NCBI GenBank assembly: GCA_028712505.1
Contig: JAQTQC010000009.1
Span: forward strand, 1 to 52,954
Source: Candidatus Omnitrophota bacterium
GTDB lineage: Bacteria; Omnitrophota; Gorgyraeia; Gygaellales; Profunditerraquicolaceae
DNA: 52,954 nt
Direction: 5' to 3'
The notes under the pieces were generated by a model. The model worked only from the letters and a program-made list of their open reading frames with translations, made no database searches and was not told the DNA's origin. This document shows, one piece after another, positions 17,323-27,096 of this stretch (position 1 is its first letter; every line of letters begins with the position of its first letter). A program made the position numbers and the translations under genes.

Positions 17323-18323
17323 TCAGCTATTTGTACGGCGTTAGCTGCAGCACCTTTACGCAGGTTATCCGCTACGACCCAAAGCCATAAGCCTTTCTTA
17401 TTGAAGGCATCCTGGCGGATACGGCCGACGAAAGTCTCATCCCTGCCCTCTACATCCTTGGGCATTGGATAAAGATTATTCTTCAAATCATCCATAACCA
17501 CTATACCCGGAGATTTAGCAAGTATTTTTCTAGCCTCATCAGGATCAATCGCTTTTTCAGTCTCAAGATAAACTGATTCTGAATGACCTGTCCTTACCGG
17601 GACGCGGATCGTAGTAGCGGAAATCTTGATCTTCGGAGCATGCATGATTTTATGGGTTTCTTTAACCAGCTTCCATTCTTCATTGGTATAGCCACCATCC
17701 ACAAAACTGCCGATATGCGGAAAACAATTATAAGCCAATTGTTGCGGCATAGATCTGCCTACCCCATCGGCTTGCACGCTGTTAAACCCACCCTGGGCAA
17801 TCTTAGCATTTTCATTATTTAACTGCTCTACAGCGGTTTTACCAGCGCCGCTGGATGCCTGTAAAGTAGTAACAATAACTTTCTTAATGTGGTATTTCTT
17901 ATGCAAAGGATTAAGCGCCACGACCATCTGGATAGTGGAACAATTCGGATTAGCAATAATCCCTTTATGCTTTTTAACATCAGCAGCATTTACCTCAGGA
18001 ACCACTAATGGCACTTTTGGATCCATGCGAAAATCCGCTCCGTTATCGATAACCACTGCGCCCCTCTTAACCGCTTCCGGAGCATAAGTTACCGCAGCAC
18101 CCTTTTCACCTTCAGTACCGGCAAATAATGCAATGTCGATACCGCAAAAACCATCAGCTGAGATCGGCTCAACCGCATAGACCTCGCCGTCAACTTCCAT
18201 ATTCCTGGCCGAACGGGCAAAAACCTTCAATTGGTTAACTGGAAAATTACGCTGCTTTAATACCCGCAGCATTTCAACACCTACCACCCCAGCACCAATA
18301 ACCGCAACATTATACTTTTTCAT
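17298..18323 (-). CDS. asd: Aspartate-semialdehyde dehydrogenase
   Basis: NADPH reduction of aspartyl phosphate, the branch point to lysine, threonine and methionine. VIGAGVVGVEMLRVL is the nucleotide loop (with GAGVVG for the usual GATGAVG), the catalytic Cys is in IANPNCSTIQMV, and VRTGHSESVYLE carries the active-site His. Length 341. It sits after leuB with 4 nt between, apart from the dap operon it feeds. lysC is not in the window. Confidence 0.94.
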   Translation of the reverse strand: MKKYNVAVIGAGVVGVEMLRVLKQRNFPVNQLKVFARSARNMEVDGEVYAVEPISADGFCGIDIALFAGTEGEKGAAVTYAPEAVKRGAVVIDNGADFRMDPKVPLVVPEVNAADVKKHKGIIANPNCSTIQMVVALNPLHKKYHIKKVIVTTLQASSGAGKTAVEQLNNENAKIAQGGFNSVQADGVGRSMPQQLAYNCFPHIGSFVDGGYTNEEWKLVKETHKIMHAPKIKISATTIRVPVRTGHSESVYLETEKAIDPDEARKILAKSPGIVVMDDLKNNLYPMPKDVEGRDETFVGRIRQDAFNKKGLWLWVVADNLRKGAAANAVQIAECLISNSK

Positions 18324-18327
18324 AAAA

Positions 18328-19383
18328 TTACCCCTTCAAGTTCTTAACTACCAGATCGCCGATTTGAGAGGTCGAATAGCCCATTTTCCCGGCAGCCAGC
18401 GATTTTAAATCCTTGCTTACGATCCCGATTACCGCCTGCTCAATTGCTTTAGCCGCTTTCTCTTCCCCTAAATTCTCAAGCATCATACCACAGGCGCAAA
18501 TCGCAGCCAGCGGATTAATCACGTTCTTGCCGGTATATTTTGGAGCGCTACCGCCGATAGGCTCGAACATGGATACGCCTTGCGGGTTAATATTGCCGCC
18601 TGCAGCAATCCCCATGCCGCCCTGGATCATTGCCCCTAAATCCGTAATGATATCTCCGAATAAATTATCCGTAACGATTACGTCAAACCATTCCGGGTTT
18701 TTCACAAACCACATAGTCGTGGCATCTACATGCGCATAATCAGTAGTTACATCCGGATATTCTTTAGCTACTTCATTAAAAGTACGCTGCCAAAGGTCCC
18801 AGGCATAAGTCAAAACATTGGTTTTGCCGCAAAGAGTCAGCTTTTTCTTTTTATTCCGCTTGCGCGCGCATTCAAAGGCATAGCGGATACAACGCTCCAC
18901 TCCTTTGCGCGTATTATAAGAAATCTGGATTGCTATTTCTTCCTTAGTCCCTTTATCCTTGAACTCCCCCATACCTTTATATAGACCTTCGGAATTCTCA
19001 CGCACAACCACAAAATCGATATCTTCAGGTTGTTTATCTTTCAAGGGACAATATGCAGAATTGTAAAGTTTTACCGGCCGAAGGTTGATATATTGATCAA
19101 GAGCAAACCTTAATTTAAGCAAAACCCCGGTTTCGATAATCCCGGGTTTAACTTCCGGATCTCCCACCGCGCCAAGATAGATCGCGTTGTATTTTTTTAA
19201 TTCCTCAACATCACTGTCATCGACAAGCTTACCGGTTTTTAAATACCTCTGGCCGCTGAAATCAAAGAATTTGGTTTCATATTTAAAACCAAAAACCTTG
19301 CCAGCCTGCTCTAAAACCTTCAAACCTTCATTAACTACTTCGGGACCAGTTCCATCACCGGGAATTACCGCGATTTTATACAT
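18328..19383 (-). CDS. leuB: 3-isopropylmalate dehydrogenase (LeuB-like)
   Basis: A decarboxylating beta-hydroxyacid dehydrogenase, about 352 residues. PGDGTGPEV opens the protein, and DNLFGDIITDLGA and EPIGGSAPKYTGK are family motifs. The specificity region reads VVRENSEGLYKGMGE, the form shared by archaeal-type LeuB, homoisocitrate and tartrate dehydrogenases, not the ELTGGIYFG-like form of E. coli LeuB. Context (directly after leuC-leuD) favours isopropylmalate. A GTG at 19389 is possible, but the ATG at 19383 has AAGAGG at proper distance. Substrate remains the least certain point. Confidence 0.82.
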   Translation of the reverse strand: MYKIAVIPGDGTGPEVVNEGLKVLEQAGKVFGFKYETKFFDFSGQRYLKTGKLVDDSDVEELKKYNAIYLGAVGDPEVKPGIIETGVLLKLRFALDQYINLRPVKLYNSAYCPLKDKQPEDIDFVVVRENSEGLYKGMGEFKDKGTKEEIAIQISYNTRKGVERCIRYAFECARKRNKKKKLTLCGKTNVLTYAWDLWQRTFNEVAKEYPDVTTDYAHVDATTMWFVKNPEWFDVIVTDNLFGDIITDLGAMIQGGMGIAAGGNINPQGVSMFEPIGGSAPKYTGKNVINPLAAICACGMMLENLGEEKAAKAIEQAVIGIVSKDLKSLAAGKMGYSTSQIGDLVVKNLKG

Positions 19384-19867
19384 GGGCACCTCTTTTGATA
19401 TAATTGATCAAGCCTCCGCATTCTACAATCTGCTGCAGAAATTCCGGAAAAGCCTGAGTTTTAAATTGTTTACTCTGGGTTAGATTATTAATCACACCGG
19501 TAGCTAAATCTATTTCAACAACATCTCCCTCATTAATTTTATCCACATCCGCCGACTCCAAAAACGGCAAACCGATATTTATAGCGTTCCTGAAGAATAT
19601 AGCAGCAAAACTCTTGGCAATCACCGCGGAAACCCCACACCCCTTAATCGCTAAAGGCGCATGCTCACGGCTTGAGCCGCAGCCAAAGTTATTCCCGGCA
19701 ACAATTATATCCCCCGGGCCGACCGCCTGGGAGAAAGTTGGATTTATGGTTTCCATACAATGTTTACCCAACTCCTGGGCGTCGGTAGAAACCAGATATT
19801 TGGCCGCGATGATATCATCAGTATTTATATCATCGCTGAATTTATGAACCTTACCCTTTATAATCAT
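19376..19867 (-). CDS. leuD: 3-isopropylmalate dehydratase small subunit
   Basis: The swivelling domain subunit that completes the aconitase-type active site with LeuC. GNNFGCGSSREHAPLAIKG is the signature, with KFSDDINTDDIIAAKYL near the N-terminus. Its 163 residues mark the short archaeal-type form rather than the 200-residue enterobacterial LeuD. It follows leuC by 6 nt and overlaps leuB by 8 nt. Homoaconitase small subunits look alike. Confidence 0.92.
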   Translation of the reverse strand: MIIKGKVHKFSDDINTDDIIAAKYLVSTDAQELGKHCMETINPTFSQAVGPGDIIVAGNNFGCGSSREHAPLAIKGCGVSAVIAKSFAAIFFRNAINIGLPFLESADVDKINEGDVVEIDLATGVINNLTQSKQFKTQAFPEFLQQIVECGGLINYIKRGAHV

Positions 19868-19873
19868 GTTTGA

Positions 19874-21133
19874 CTACCTTATTTTATCAGGATGCGTAAT
19901 TCTTCCGGTAACCGCGCTGGCTGCGGCTACTGCGGGATTTGAAAGATAAACAAAAGACTTTGGACTACCCATTCTTCCCAGGAAATTCCGGTTAGTTGTA
20001 GCAATAGCTACTTCGCCGTCAGCTAGAATTCCCATATGCCCGCCTAAACACGGACCACAGGTGGGAGTTGAAAATACGCCCCCGGCTCTGACAAAAATCT
20101 CTGCCAGGCCTTCCTTGACCGCCTGTAAATAAATTTTCTGGGTTGCCGGAAAAATAATCAATTTCACGCCTTTAGCCACCTTTTTGCCTTTAAGCAAAGA
20201 GGCCGCAATTCGTAAATCTGAAATCCGGCCGTTAGTACATGAACCGATAACCGCCTGGTCAATTTTTATATTTTTAAGGCTATTAACCGGCTGGGTATTA
20301 CTCGGCAGGTGCGGGCAGCTAACCTGCGGCTCAAGTTTTGTAACATCCCATTCATATATCTTTTCATAATGAGCATCCGGATCAGAATAATAAAATTTAG
20401 GTTTGCGCTTAAAACCGGAAATATATTTCTTAGTTTTTTCATCCGGCTCAATTAAACCCGCCCTGGCTCCTGCTTCAATAGCCATATTGCTCATCGAAAA
20501 TCTATCATCCATACCCAGTTTGCGGATTACCGGTCCGGAAAACTCCATCACCTTATATAAGGCGCCGTCTACACCGATTTGGCCGATTGTGTAAAGAATA
20601 AGATCTTTACCTCCTACCCACTTATTCAGTTTACCTTTATAGATGAACTTGATCGATGTCGGGACCTTTAACCAGCATTTTCCGTCAATATAAGCGCGGG
20701 CTAAATCTGTTGAGCCCATACCGGTGGCATAAGCGCCCAAAGCCCCATAAGTACAAGTATGGGAATCCGCTCCGATAATCAGGTCCCCGGGAAGAACAAT
20801 ACCTTTCTCAGGAAGCAAGGCATGCTCGATACCCATACATCCGATTTCAAAATAGTTTTTTATACCCTGCTCTTTGGCAAAATCAGCCAGGATCTTGCAT
20901 TGATTGGCGCTCCTCAGATCCTTAGCCGGAGCAAAATGATCCGGGACTAAAACAATCTTATTTTTGTTAAAAACTTTTTTAAAACCGGATTTTTTAAACT
21001 CTGAAATAGCCAGGGGAGCAGTAATATCATTAGCCAAAGCAACATCAACCTTAACCTCGATAAATTCACCGGGCTTAATCGACTTTTGGCCAGAATGCTT
21101 TAATAAGATTTTTTCTGCTATTGTATAACCCAT
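19874..21133 (-). CDS. leuC: 3-isopropylmalate dehydratase large subunit
   Basis: An aconitase-family [4Fe-4S] enzyme that isomerises isopropylmalate. GADSHTCTYGALGAYATGMG, GSCTNGRISDL and TPTCGPCLGGHMG give the three cluster Cys. Its 419 residues put it in the compact HACN/IPMI-like group common in archaea and deep bacterial lineages. First of leuC-leuD-leuB-asd. leuA and the ilv genes are not present here. Confidence 0.93.
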   Translation of the reverse strand: MGYTIAEKILLKHSGQKSIKPGEFIEVKVDVALANDITAPLAISEFKKSGFKKVFNKNKIVLVPDHFAPAKDLRSANQCKILADFAKEQGIKNYFEIGCMGIEHALLPEKGIVLPGDLIIGADSHTCTYGALGAYATGMGSTDLARAYIDGKCWLKVPTSIKFIYKGKLNKWVGGKDLILYTIGQIGVDGALYKVMEFSGPVIRKLGMDDRFSMSNMAIEAGARAGLIEPDEKTKKYISGFKRKPKFYYSDPDAHYEKIYEWDVTKLEPQVSCPHLPSNTQPVNSLKNIKIDQAVIGSCTNGRISDLRIAASLLKGKKVAKGVKLIIFPATQKIYLQAVKEGLAEIFVRAGGVFSTPTCGPCLGGHMGILADGEVAIATTNRNFLGRMGSPKSFVYLSNPAVAAASAVTGRITHPDKIR

Positions 21134-21173
21134 TTTTAATGAACGCAGGATTAACTGCGGGGAAATATATTAC

Positions 21174-22415
21174 TTATTTGAATTTCTTTACAATAAGAGA
21201 GGCGTTGTGCCCACCGAATCCTAAAGAATTAGACATGCAGGTTATTACATTTGTCTTGCGCGCTATATTAGGCACGTAATCCAAATCGCAATCCGGATCA
21301 GGATTTTCGTAGTTAATAGTTGGAGGGACAACTCCGTCTCTAATCGCTAAACAACAAGCTACAAACTCTACTCCGCCGGCCGCCCCTAAAAGGTGTCCGG
21401 TTACAGACTTTGTGGAAGAAATCATCACCTTCTTGCTATAAGAACCAAACGCCTTTTTCATAGACAAGGTTTCAATCTTGTCATTTAATTTAGTGGAAGT
21501 CCCGTGCGCATTGATATAAGTCATCTCTTCGGGATTGACTCCCGCGTCTTTTAAAGCCATAGACATTGCCTGGGCAGCTCCGCTTCCTTCAGGATCTGGC
21601 GCGGTAATATGATAGGCATCACAGCTCATACCGAATCCAACAATCTCAGCGATAATATTAGCATTTCTTTTTTGCGCATGCTCTAAAGTCTCCAAAACAA
21701 CCAAGCCGCATCCTTCAGCCATTATAAAACCGTCGCGGTCACGATCAAAAGGACGACTTGCCTTCTGGGGATCGTTGTTCCTGGTAGAAAGCGCCCTTAA
21801 AGCGCAAAAACCGCCCACCGCGGTAGGAACGATACAGCTCTCCGTACCTCCGGTAAGCATTATATCAGCGTCTCCGTAAAGGATTGTCCTATACGCCTCG
21901 CCAATGGCATGCGAACCTGAGGCACAGGCAGTAGCCACGCAGGAATTCGGACCTTTTAGGCCATGGATGATCGCCACCATCCCGCTTGCCTCATTTACGA
22001 TGAGCATGGGAATAAGAAACGGCGATAATCTTGAAGGACCCTTGCTCAATAAAACCTTATGCTCTTCCTCAATGGTATGCAGGCTACCGATACCTGATCC
22101 GATAAGCACGCCTATACGGGTCCTGTCCTCTTTATCTAAATCCAGACCGGTAGATTCCATTGCCTGTTTAGCCGCGGCTATAGCAAACTGCACAAACTTC
22201 GCCGTTCTTTTAGTTTCTTTAGGAGAAATCCCATAAAGAGAAGGTTCAAAATTCTTGACCTCAGCGGCAATCTGTGAGTCAAAAGCTGTAGCGTCAAAAC
22301 TAGTATTCGGCCCAACCCCGCTTTTACCCTCTTTTAAAGAACCCCAAAAGCTGGATACCTCATTGCCTACCGGCGAAATTACCCCTAAACCTGTGATTAC
22401 TACCCTTTTTTTCAT
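21174..22415 (-). CDS. fabF: Beta-ketoacyl-ACP synthase II
   Basis: An elongating condensing enzyme of type II fatty-acid synthesis. VVITGLGVISPVGN at the start, the catalytic Cys in ATACASGSHAIGEAYR, the two His in INAHGTSTKLND and STKSVTGHLLGAAG, and the end SLGFGGHNASLIVKK. Its 413 residues are standard. It follows acpP after a 74-nt gap that holds a strong hairpin, which may set the ACP/FabF ratio. Confidence 0.96.
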   Translation of the reverse strand: MKKRVVITGLGVISPVGNEVSSFWGSLKEGKSGVGPNTSFDATAFDSQIAAEVKNFEPSLYGISPKETKRTAKFVQFAIAAAKQAMESTGLDLDKEDRTRIGVLIGSGIGSLHTIEEEHKVLLSKGPSRLSPFLIPMLIVNEASGMVAIIHGLKGPNSCVATACASGSHAIGEAYRTILYGDADIMLTGGTESCIVPTAVGGFCALRALSTRNNDPQKASRPFDRDRDGFIMAEGCGLVVLETLEHAQKRNANIIAEIVGFGMSCDAYHITAPDPEGSGAAQAMSMALKDAGVNPEEMTYINAHGTSTKLNDKIETLSMKKAFGSYSKKVMISSTKSVTGHLLGAAGGVEFVACCLAIRDGVVPPTINYENPDPDCDLDYVPNIARKTNVITCMSNSLGFGGHNASLIVKKFK

Positions 22416-22427
22416 ATTTATTCTAAC

Positions 22428-22467
22428 ATAATTTACCCCGCCATAGTTAAAATGCGGGGTAAATTAT
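22428..22467. terminator. 14-bp hairpin between acpP and fabF
   Basis: ATAATTTACCCCGC (22428-22441) is fully complementary to GCGGGGTAAATTAT (22454-22467) around a 12-nt loop. On the minus strand no U-run follows, so it is more likely a partial terminator or a 3'-protecting/processing structure for the abundant acpP mRNA than a full stop. Confidence 0.6.
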
Positions 22468-22489
22468 TTATTTTAAACTATCTAATTGA

Positions 22490-22726
22490 TTATTTGGCGC
22501 TTTTCTCGTCAATATATTTGATGGCGTCGCCAACAGTAGTGATCTTCTCCGCGTCCTCATCAGGAATCTCAATACCGAATTCTTCTTCTAAAGCCATAAC
22601 CAGCTCTACAGTATCGAGTGAATCCGCGCCTAAGTCATCGACAAATGAAGCCTCAGGAGTTACCTCTTCGGGTTTTACACCTAACTGTTCTGCTATGATT
22701 GATTTTACTTTCTCTTGTACTGCCAT
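22490..22726 (-). CDS. acpP: Acyl carrier protein
   Basis: Carries the growing acyl chain on 4'-phosphopantetheine attached to the Ser in [20 protein letters not shown]. At 78 residues, acidic, with [16 protein letters not shown] before the helix II motif, it is a standard FASII ACP. GGAGG stands 8 nt upstream of the ATG. It lies between fabG and fabF as in many bacteria, and its prosthetic group links to panC and coaD in this window. Confidence 0.97.
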   Translation of the reverse strand: MAVQEKVKSIIAEQLGVKPEEVTPEASFVDDLGADSLDTVELVMALEEEFGIEIPDEDAEKITTVGDAIKYIDEKSAK

Positions 22727-22753
22727 TCTTTTTTCCTCCTTGGGTTATATACT

Positions 22754-23497
22754 TTATGACATTACCATGCCGCCATCGATTGTGATTACCTGCCCGGTGA
22801 TATAACTTGACTCTTCAGAAGCCAGAAACAAACAGGTATTTGCTACATCCTGAGGTGTACCAAGTTTAGCCAGAGGTATTGCCTCAAGCATCTTCTTCTT
22901 TATATCCTCAGGGAGCTTGGCGGTCATCTCTGTTTGGATAAATCCGGGAGCTACTGCATTAGCATTAATATTACGACTGGCTAATTCTTTAGCTACTGTT
23001 TTTGTAAGAGCGATTATGCCTGCTTTTGAAGCCGCATAATTTGCCTGGCCCGGGTTTCCCATTAAACCGATAATTGAAGCTATACTGATAATCCTTCCGC
23101 TTCTTTGTTTAATCATCGGCCGGGTTACAGCCTTGATGCAGTTAAATGTACCTTTAAGGTTGACATTGATCACCGCATCCCAATCCGCTTGGGACATTCT
23201 AAGCAAAAGATTGTCCTTAGTAATCCCCGCGTTGTTAACTAATATATCAACCTTTCCCATTTTGTCAAGAATTTTATTTATTCCTTCTTCCACCTTCTCA
23301 AAGTTGGTTACATCCATCTCCAAAGCCAGCGCATTACGGCCTAAACCCTCGATTTCAAGGGCTGTTTTCTGGGCTATCTCTAAGTTCACATCCGCTACGA
23401 CAATATCCGCCCCTTCCCTGGCAAAGGTCATGGCAATTGCCTGGCCTATTCCTCTGGCTCCGCCAGTTATCAAAGCTACTTTATCTTTTAACCTCAT
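22754..23497 (-). CDS. fabG: 3-oxoacyl-ACP reductase
   Basis: NADPH reduction of ketoacyl-ACP; a classical short-chain dehydrogenase. [11 protein letters not shown] binds NADP, NNAG is present, and the catalytic Ser/Tyr/Lys are in SIASIIG and YAASKAGII. The C-terminus [14 protein letters not shown] is typical. The open frame begins higher up, but the ATG at 23497 has a perfect AAGGAGG upstream and gives [13 protein letters not shown], so the protein has 247 residues. Confidence 0.96.
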   Translation of the reverse strand: MRLKDKVALITGGARGIGQAIAMTFAREGADIVVADVNLEIAQKTALEIEGLGRNALALEMDVTNFEKVEEGINKILDKMGKVDILVNNAGITKDNLLLRMSQADWDAVINVNLKGTFNCIKAVTRPMIKQRSGRIISIASIIGLMGNPGQANYAASKAGIIALTKTVAKELASRNINANAVAPGFIQTEMTAKLPEDIKKKMLEAIPLAKLGTPQDVANTCLFLASEESSYITGQVITIDGGMVMS

Positions 23498-23537
23498 TTT
23501 ATCCTCCTTACCCACGGGGGTACACCGGCCACTTCCT

Positions 23538-24455
23538 TTAAGGCCGAGTGTTAACCACCTGCTCAATATCAACGCTCTTCTCTATATTCACAACCTGCGC
23601 GCTACTGTCGATACGCCGCATCAGGCCCTTTAAAACCTTTCCCGGACCAAATTCATAGAAATTAGCCACTCCCTTAGATAGGATAAAATGCATTGAATCT
23701 TCCCATCTTACTGAACCCTTGATCTGACTAACCAGGTTCTCTCTTATCTGTTCAGCTTTATATTGCGGCTGCGCCGTATAATTGCTGATCACGGGGAATT
23801 TAGGCTCAGAAATCTGTAGATTATCAAGAACCTGCTTCAATTCTAAAGCCGCCTCCGACATTAAAGAAGAATGAAATCCTCCGCTCACCTCAAGAAGAAT
23901 AACTCTTTTAGCCCCTGCCTGATTGCAAAGTTCCATTGCCTGATTGACCGCTTCTGCTTTTCCGGTAATCACAATCTGCCCAGGACAATTCAGATTAGCG
24001 ATCTCAGCACCAGATTGCCGGCAGATTTCCTTCAGTTTTTCCACGGACAGTTCTAAAACAGCGGCCATTTTCCCGGGATGCTTCCTGGAAGCCTCGTCCA
24101 TTAATTGCCCCCTTTTACTTATCAGGCGGATACCGTCATCAAAGGTTATGGCACCAGAGGCAATTAAAGCAGAATATTCACCCAGGCTTAAACCGGCGGA
24201 AAAAGAAGGAATGAAATTTGTTTTGGATTTAAAAACCTCAAAAGCCGCGATACTTGCGGTTACTATCGCCGGCTGAGAAATATTAGTTGATTTAAGCGCC
24301 TCTTCAGGGCCGTTAAAACAGATTTTCTTTAATTCGATGTTCAGTAACTCTTCTGCCCGATCAAAGATCCTGGCTGCCTCAGGGTAAGATTCATATAAAT
24401 CCTTACCCATACCTATATACTGGCTACCCTGGCCGGCAAAAAGATAACCTACCAC
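23538..24455 (-). CDS. fabD: Malonyl-CoA:ACP transacylase
   Basis: Loads malonyl onto [16 protein letters not shown] at the N-terminus, the nucleophilic Ser in [12 protein letters not shown], and the catalytic His near [10 protein letters not shown]. The GLSLG form (Leu for the His of GHSLG) is a common family variant. Length 305. It starts with GTG at 24455 and overlaps the end of fabH by 7 nt, without a good Shine-Dalgarno, so translational coupling is likely. Confidence 0.95.
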   Translation of the reverse strand: MVGYLFAGQGSQYIGMGKDLYESYPEAARIFDRAEELLNIELKKICFNGPEEALKSTNISQPAIVTASIAAFEVFKSKTNFIPSFSAGLSLGEYSALIASGAITFDDGIRLISKRGQLMDEASRKHPGKMAAVLELSVEKLKEICRQSGAEIANLNCPGQIVITGKAEAVNQAMELCNQAGAKRVILLEVSGGFHSSLMSEAALELKQVLDNLQISEPKFPVISNYTAQPQYKAEQIRENLVSQIKGSVRWEDSMHFILSKGVANFYEFGPGKVLKGLMRRIDSSAQVVNIEKSVDIEQVVNTRP

Positions 24456-25426
24456 TCGATAACGCAGGCGCCCCAGACTAAACCTGCCCCGAATGCATCC
24501 AAAAGGACAATATCGCCTTTCTTAACCCTACCCTCACGTACTGCCTCACAAAGCGCGGTAACCGTGGAAGCGCTGGACATATTTCCGCATCTTTCTATAT
24601 TTAGGTAAACACGTCCTTCAGGAATGCCTAATTTTTTTGCTACAGCCATAATGATCCGCGCGTTTGCCTGATGTGGGATAATTATATCCACATCAGCGAA
24701 AGTCATGCCTGCCTGTTCCAGGACAATCTCAGCAGCCCTGGTCATAGTATTGACCGCGATTTTAAATAATTCATTGCCCTGCATTTTTATAAAATGCTGG
24801 CGGTTTCTTACTGTCTCAGTACTTGCCGGATTTGCCGAGCCTCCGGCAGGTATATTTAGTAAACCTAGCTTTGAACCATCGCAACCAAGATAGGTAGAAA
24901 TAATCCCCCTGTTTTTTACTTCTGATAAAACCACGGCTCCGGCGCCATCCCCAAACAAAACACAGGTATTCCGGTCCTGCCAATCAGTAACCGAAGTTAA
25001 AACCTCGACACCAACAACCAGCGCATTTTTATAAGTAGCGGAAGCAACAAACTGTTGGGCTACGGAAATTCCGTAAACAAAACCCGCGCAGGCAGCGGAG
25101 ATATCAAAACAAGCGGCGCCTTTAGCGCCGAGCTTATTCTGCAATATAGAAGCTACCGAAGGACAAGGCATATCGCCGGTAATTGTCGCTACAACTATTA
25201 AGTCTAAGTCTTCGGCCTTAAGTTTGGCGTTTTTTAGCGCCTCTTCAGCTGCCTTAAAAGCTAAATCTGATGCAGCCTCACCCTTTGCCGCCTGATGTCT
25301 TTCCTTTATGCCGGTGCGGGTAGTAATCCACTCATCAGAGGTATCCACCATCTTCTCAAGATCGGCGTTAGTCAATATCTTCTCAGGCAGGTATTCGCCT
25401 ACCCCGATAATACCAACTTTTTTCAA
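24449..25426 (-). CDS. fabH: Beta-ketoacyl-ACP synthase III
   Basis: Starts fatty-acid synthesis by condensing an acyl-CoA with malonyl-ACP. The triad is visible: Cys in DISAACAGFVYG, His in IIPHQANARI, Asn in GNMSSASTV. The N-terminus GVGEYLPEKILTN and ending LDAFGAGLVWGA are typical. Length 325. The start codon is TTG at 25426, with AAGGAGC upstream. It lies 9 nt after plsX, a common pairing. Confidence 0.96.
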   Translation of the reverse strand: MKKVGIIGVGEYLPEKILTNADLEKMVDTSDEWITTRTGIKERHQAAKGEAASDLAFKAAEEALKNAKLKAEDLDLIVVATITGDMPCPSVASILQNKLGAKGAACFDISAACAGFVYGISVAQQFVASATYKNALVVGVEVLTSVTDWQDRNTCVLFGDGAGAVVLSEVKNRGIISTYLGCDGSKLGLLNIPAGGSANPASTETVRNRQHFIKMQGNELFKIAVNTMTRAAEIVLEQAGMTFADVDIIIPHQANARIIMAVAKKLGIPEGRVYLNIERCGNMSSASTVTALCEAVREGRVKKGDIVLLDAFGAGLVWGACVIEW

Positions 25427-25435
25427 TACAGCTCC

Positions 25436-26419
25436 TTATTTCAACGCCTCAAGAATCTTGGCGTTAACCTGACGCTCAATTTCCTCTTTGGCAACTCTAA
25501 TCGCATTCTTAATCGCCCTCTTGTTTGAACGGCCGTGTCCGATAATCACTACACCGTTTACCCCTAACAAAAGTGCTCCGCCATACTCAGCATAATCAAT
25601 CTCTTTTTTAAAATGCTTGAGGCTGGGCATCATAAAAATCAAACCGATCTTACCCCAGATAGTGCTTAAAAGGTGACGCTTCAAGAATTTCTGCATTGCC
25701 TCCGCGGCGCTTTCTAAAACCTTTAAAGCGACATTCCCCACAAAACCATCGCAAATAATGATATCGCATTTACCGGTAAGAAGGTCCTTGCCTTCCACAT
25801 TCCCGATAAAATTAATCTTACTCTTTTCCAAAAGCTCATAAGCCTCGCGGATAAACCCGGTGCCTTTTTTCTCTTCTTCACCGATGTTTAACAGGCCGAC
25901 AATCGGATTGGGCTTATTCAGGATACTCTTGCAATAAGCATCAGCCATGATCCCATATTGCTGCAGTTGCGTAGGCTTAGGGTCGATGTTAGCACCGACA
26001 TCGATAATCAGAGAATTACCTTTTAACGTAGGAGTAACAATACCTATACCCGGCCGTTCAATACCGGGAAGAAGGCCTAACCCCAAGGTCCCGGCGCAAA
26101 CCACTGCCCCGGTATTGCCGGCGCTGAAAAACGCGTCAGCCTTGCCTTCTTTTACCAAGTTGATTCCGACTACGATAGAAGAATCTCTTTTTCTTCTAAT
26201 GCTAGTGGCAGGAGATTCGCACATCTCAATTACTTCAGAAGCATGCTGGATAGCAATCCTGTTTCCGACATATTTAGATTTTTTTAAGAGGGCTTCTATC
26301 TTTGGCTGATCTCCTACAAGAATAACATCCACGTCGTATTCTTTCACCGCCAAAAGACTGCCTTCTACAACTACATCGGGAGCATGGTCGCCGCCCATTG
26401 CATCAACGACTATTTTCAT
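25436..26419 (-). CDS. plsX: Phosphate acyltransferase
   Basis: Makes acyl-phosphate from acyl-ACP for PlsY-type glycerolipid synthesis at the inner membrane. The signature MKIVVDAMGGDHAPD opens it; FFSAGNTGAVVCAGTLGLG and the CDIIICDGFVGNVALKVLE region follow. Length 327. AGGAGAT precedes the ATG. The order rpmF-plsX-fabH-fabD-fabG-acpP-fabF is widespread in bacteria. Confidence 0.96.
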   Translation of the reverse strand: MKIVVDAMGGDHAPDVVVEGSLLAVKEYDVDVILVGDQPKIEALLKKSKYVGNRIAIQHASEVIEMCESPATSIRRKRDSSIVVGINLVKEGKADAFFSAGNTGAVVCAGTLGLGLLPGIERPGIGIVTPTLKGNSLIIDVGANIDPKPTQLQQYGIMADAYCKSILNKPNPIVGLLNIGEEEKKGTGFIREAYELLEKSKINFIGNVEGKDLLTGKCDIIICDGFVGNVALKVLESAAEAMQKFLKRHLLSTIWGKIGLIFMMPSLKHFKKEIDYAEYGGALLLGVNGVVIIGHGRSNKRAIKNAIRVAKEEIERQVNAKILEALK

Positions 26420-26495
26420 CCTGTTATCTCCTGAATACTACTTCCCCCCCCTCGCAAGCTTCGGAGGGTTACCCTAGATAAAATCTCTAATGTGC

Positions 26496-26696
26496 TTATT
26501 TCTTCTTTTTCTTTTCCTTGATCTTTATTTCCACGACCTGGCGGCCATCATAATATCCACAAACCAGGCAAACACGATGGGAAAGCTTTAGCTGTTTGCA
26601 TTGAGGGCAAGGAACTAAATTAGTTTTTTTGATCTTCCAGTGCGTACGACGTTTTCGGCCGCGCTGTGCTGAATGTTTTCTCTTAGGTAGAGCCAC
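26496..26696 (-). CDS. rpmF: 50S ribosomal protein L32
   Basis: A small zinc-ribbon protein of the large subunit, 66 residues. MALPKRKHSAQRGRKRR is the typical start; CPQCK and CLVCG give four Cys for zinc, followed by a Lys-rich tail. Its start lies inside the end of the YceD gene (14-nt overlap), the usual yceD-rpmF arrangement. Confidence 0.96.
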   Translation of the reverse strand: MALPKRKHSAQRGRKRRTHWKIKKTNLVPCPQCKQLKLSHRVCLVCGYYDGRQVVEIKIKEKKKKK

Positions 26697-27096
26697 AGTT
26701 ACATCCTCCTTCGTTTTTGTTTTTACCGCATTTTAAGCAAAGCCCTCTACAATCTGCGTTACACAAAGGCTTCATAGGGTAATCCAACATCACTTCTTCC
26801 CGGATATCCGGATTTAAATCTACAACAGTAACGCCGCTATCAAGAGTAAAGCTTAGCTGCGCATCCTTAGAAAACTGCCATTCAAACTCTTCCAGGCAGC
26901 GGGAACAAGGCGCAGCAAGAACTGCGCTCATATTCAATTTCACAATAAGCGCATTAAGTACCCGCGACGCTTGCGCTTTTACCCTCAGATTAGACCGGAA
27001 TTTTATCAGCTCAGTCTCAAGATCAAGTGCCTCAGGTTTGATCTCTTCGTCTAAAGATAGGCCCTCTACGGGAACCTGATTAATGAAAATCTTCAC
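26683..27096 (-). CDS. YceD/DUF177 family protein
   Basis: A 137-residue protein of the family encoded next to rpmF in most bacteria and linked to rRNA or ribosome maturation. The C-terminal signature CNADCRGLCLKCGKN with a following CNCG is clear; an upstream pair CSRC sits near residue 80. It starts with GTG at 27096, overlapping the coaD stop by 4 nt (GTGA). Exact function is not settled for the family. Confidence 0.88.
   Translation of the reverse strand: MKIFINQVPVEGLSLDEEIKPEALDLETELIKFRSNLRVKAQASRVLNALIVKLNMSAVLAAPCSRCLEEFEWQFSKDAQLSFTLDSGVTVVDLNPDIREEVMLDYPMKPLCNADCRGLCLKCGKNKNEGGCNCGST

Noticed and set aside
23538..24455. Loss of the active-site His in FabD (GLSLG instead of GHSLG)
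   Set aside because: GLSLG is a frequent natural variant; that His is not the catalytic one.
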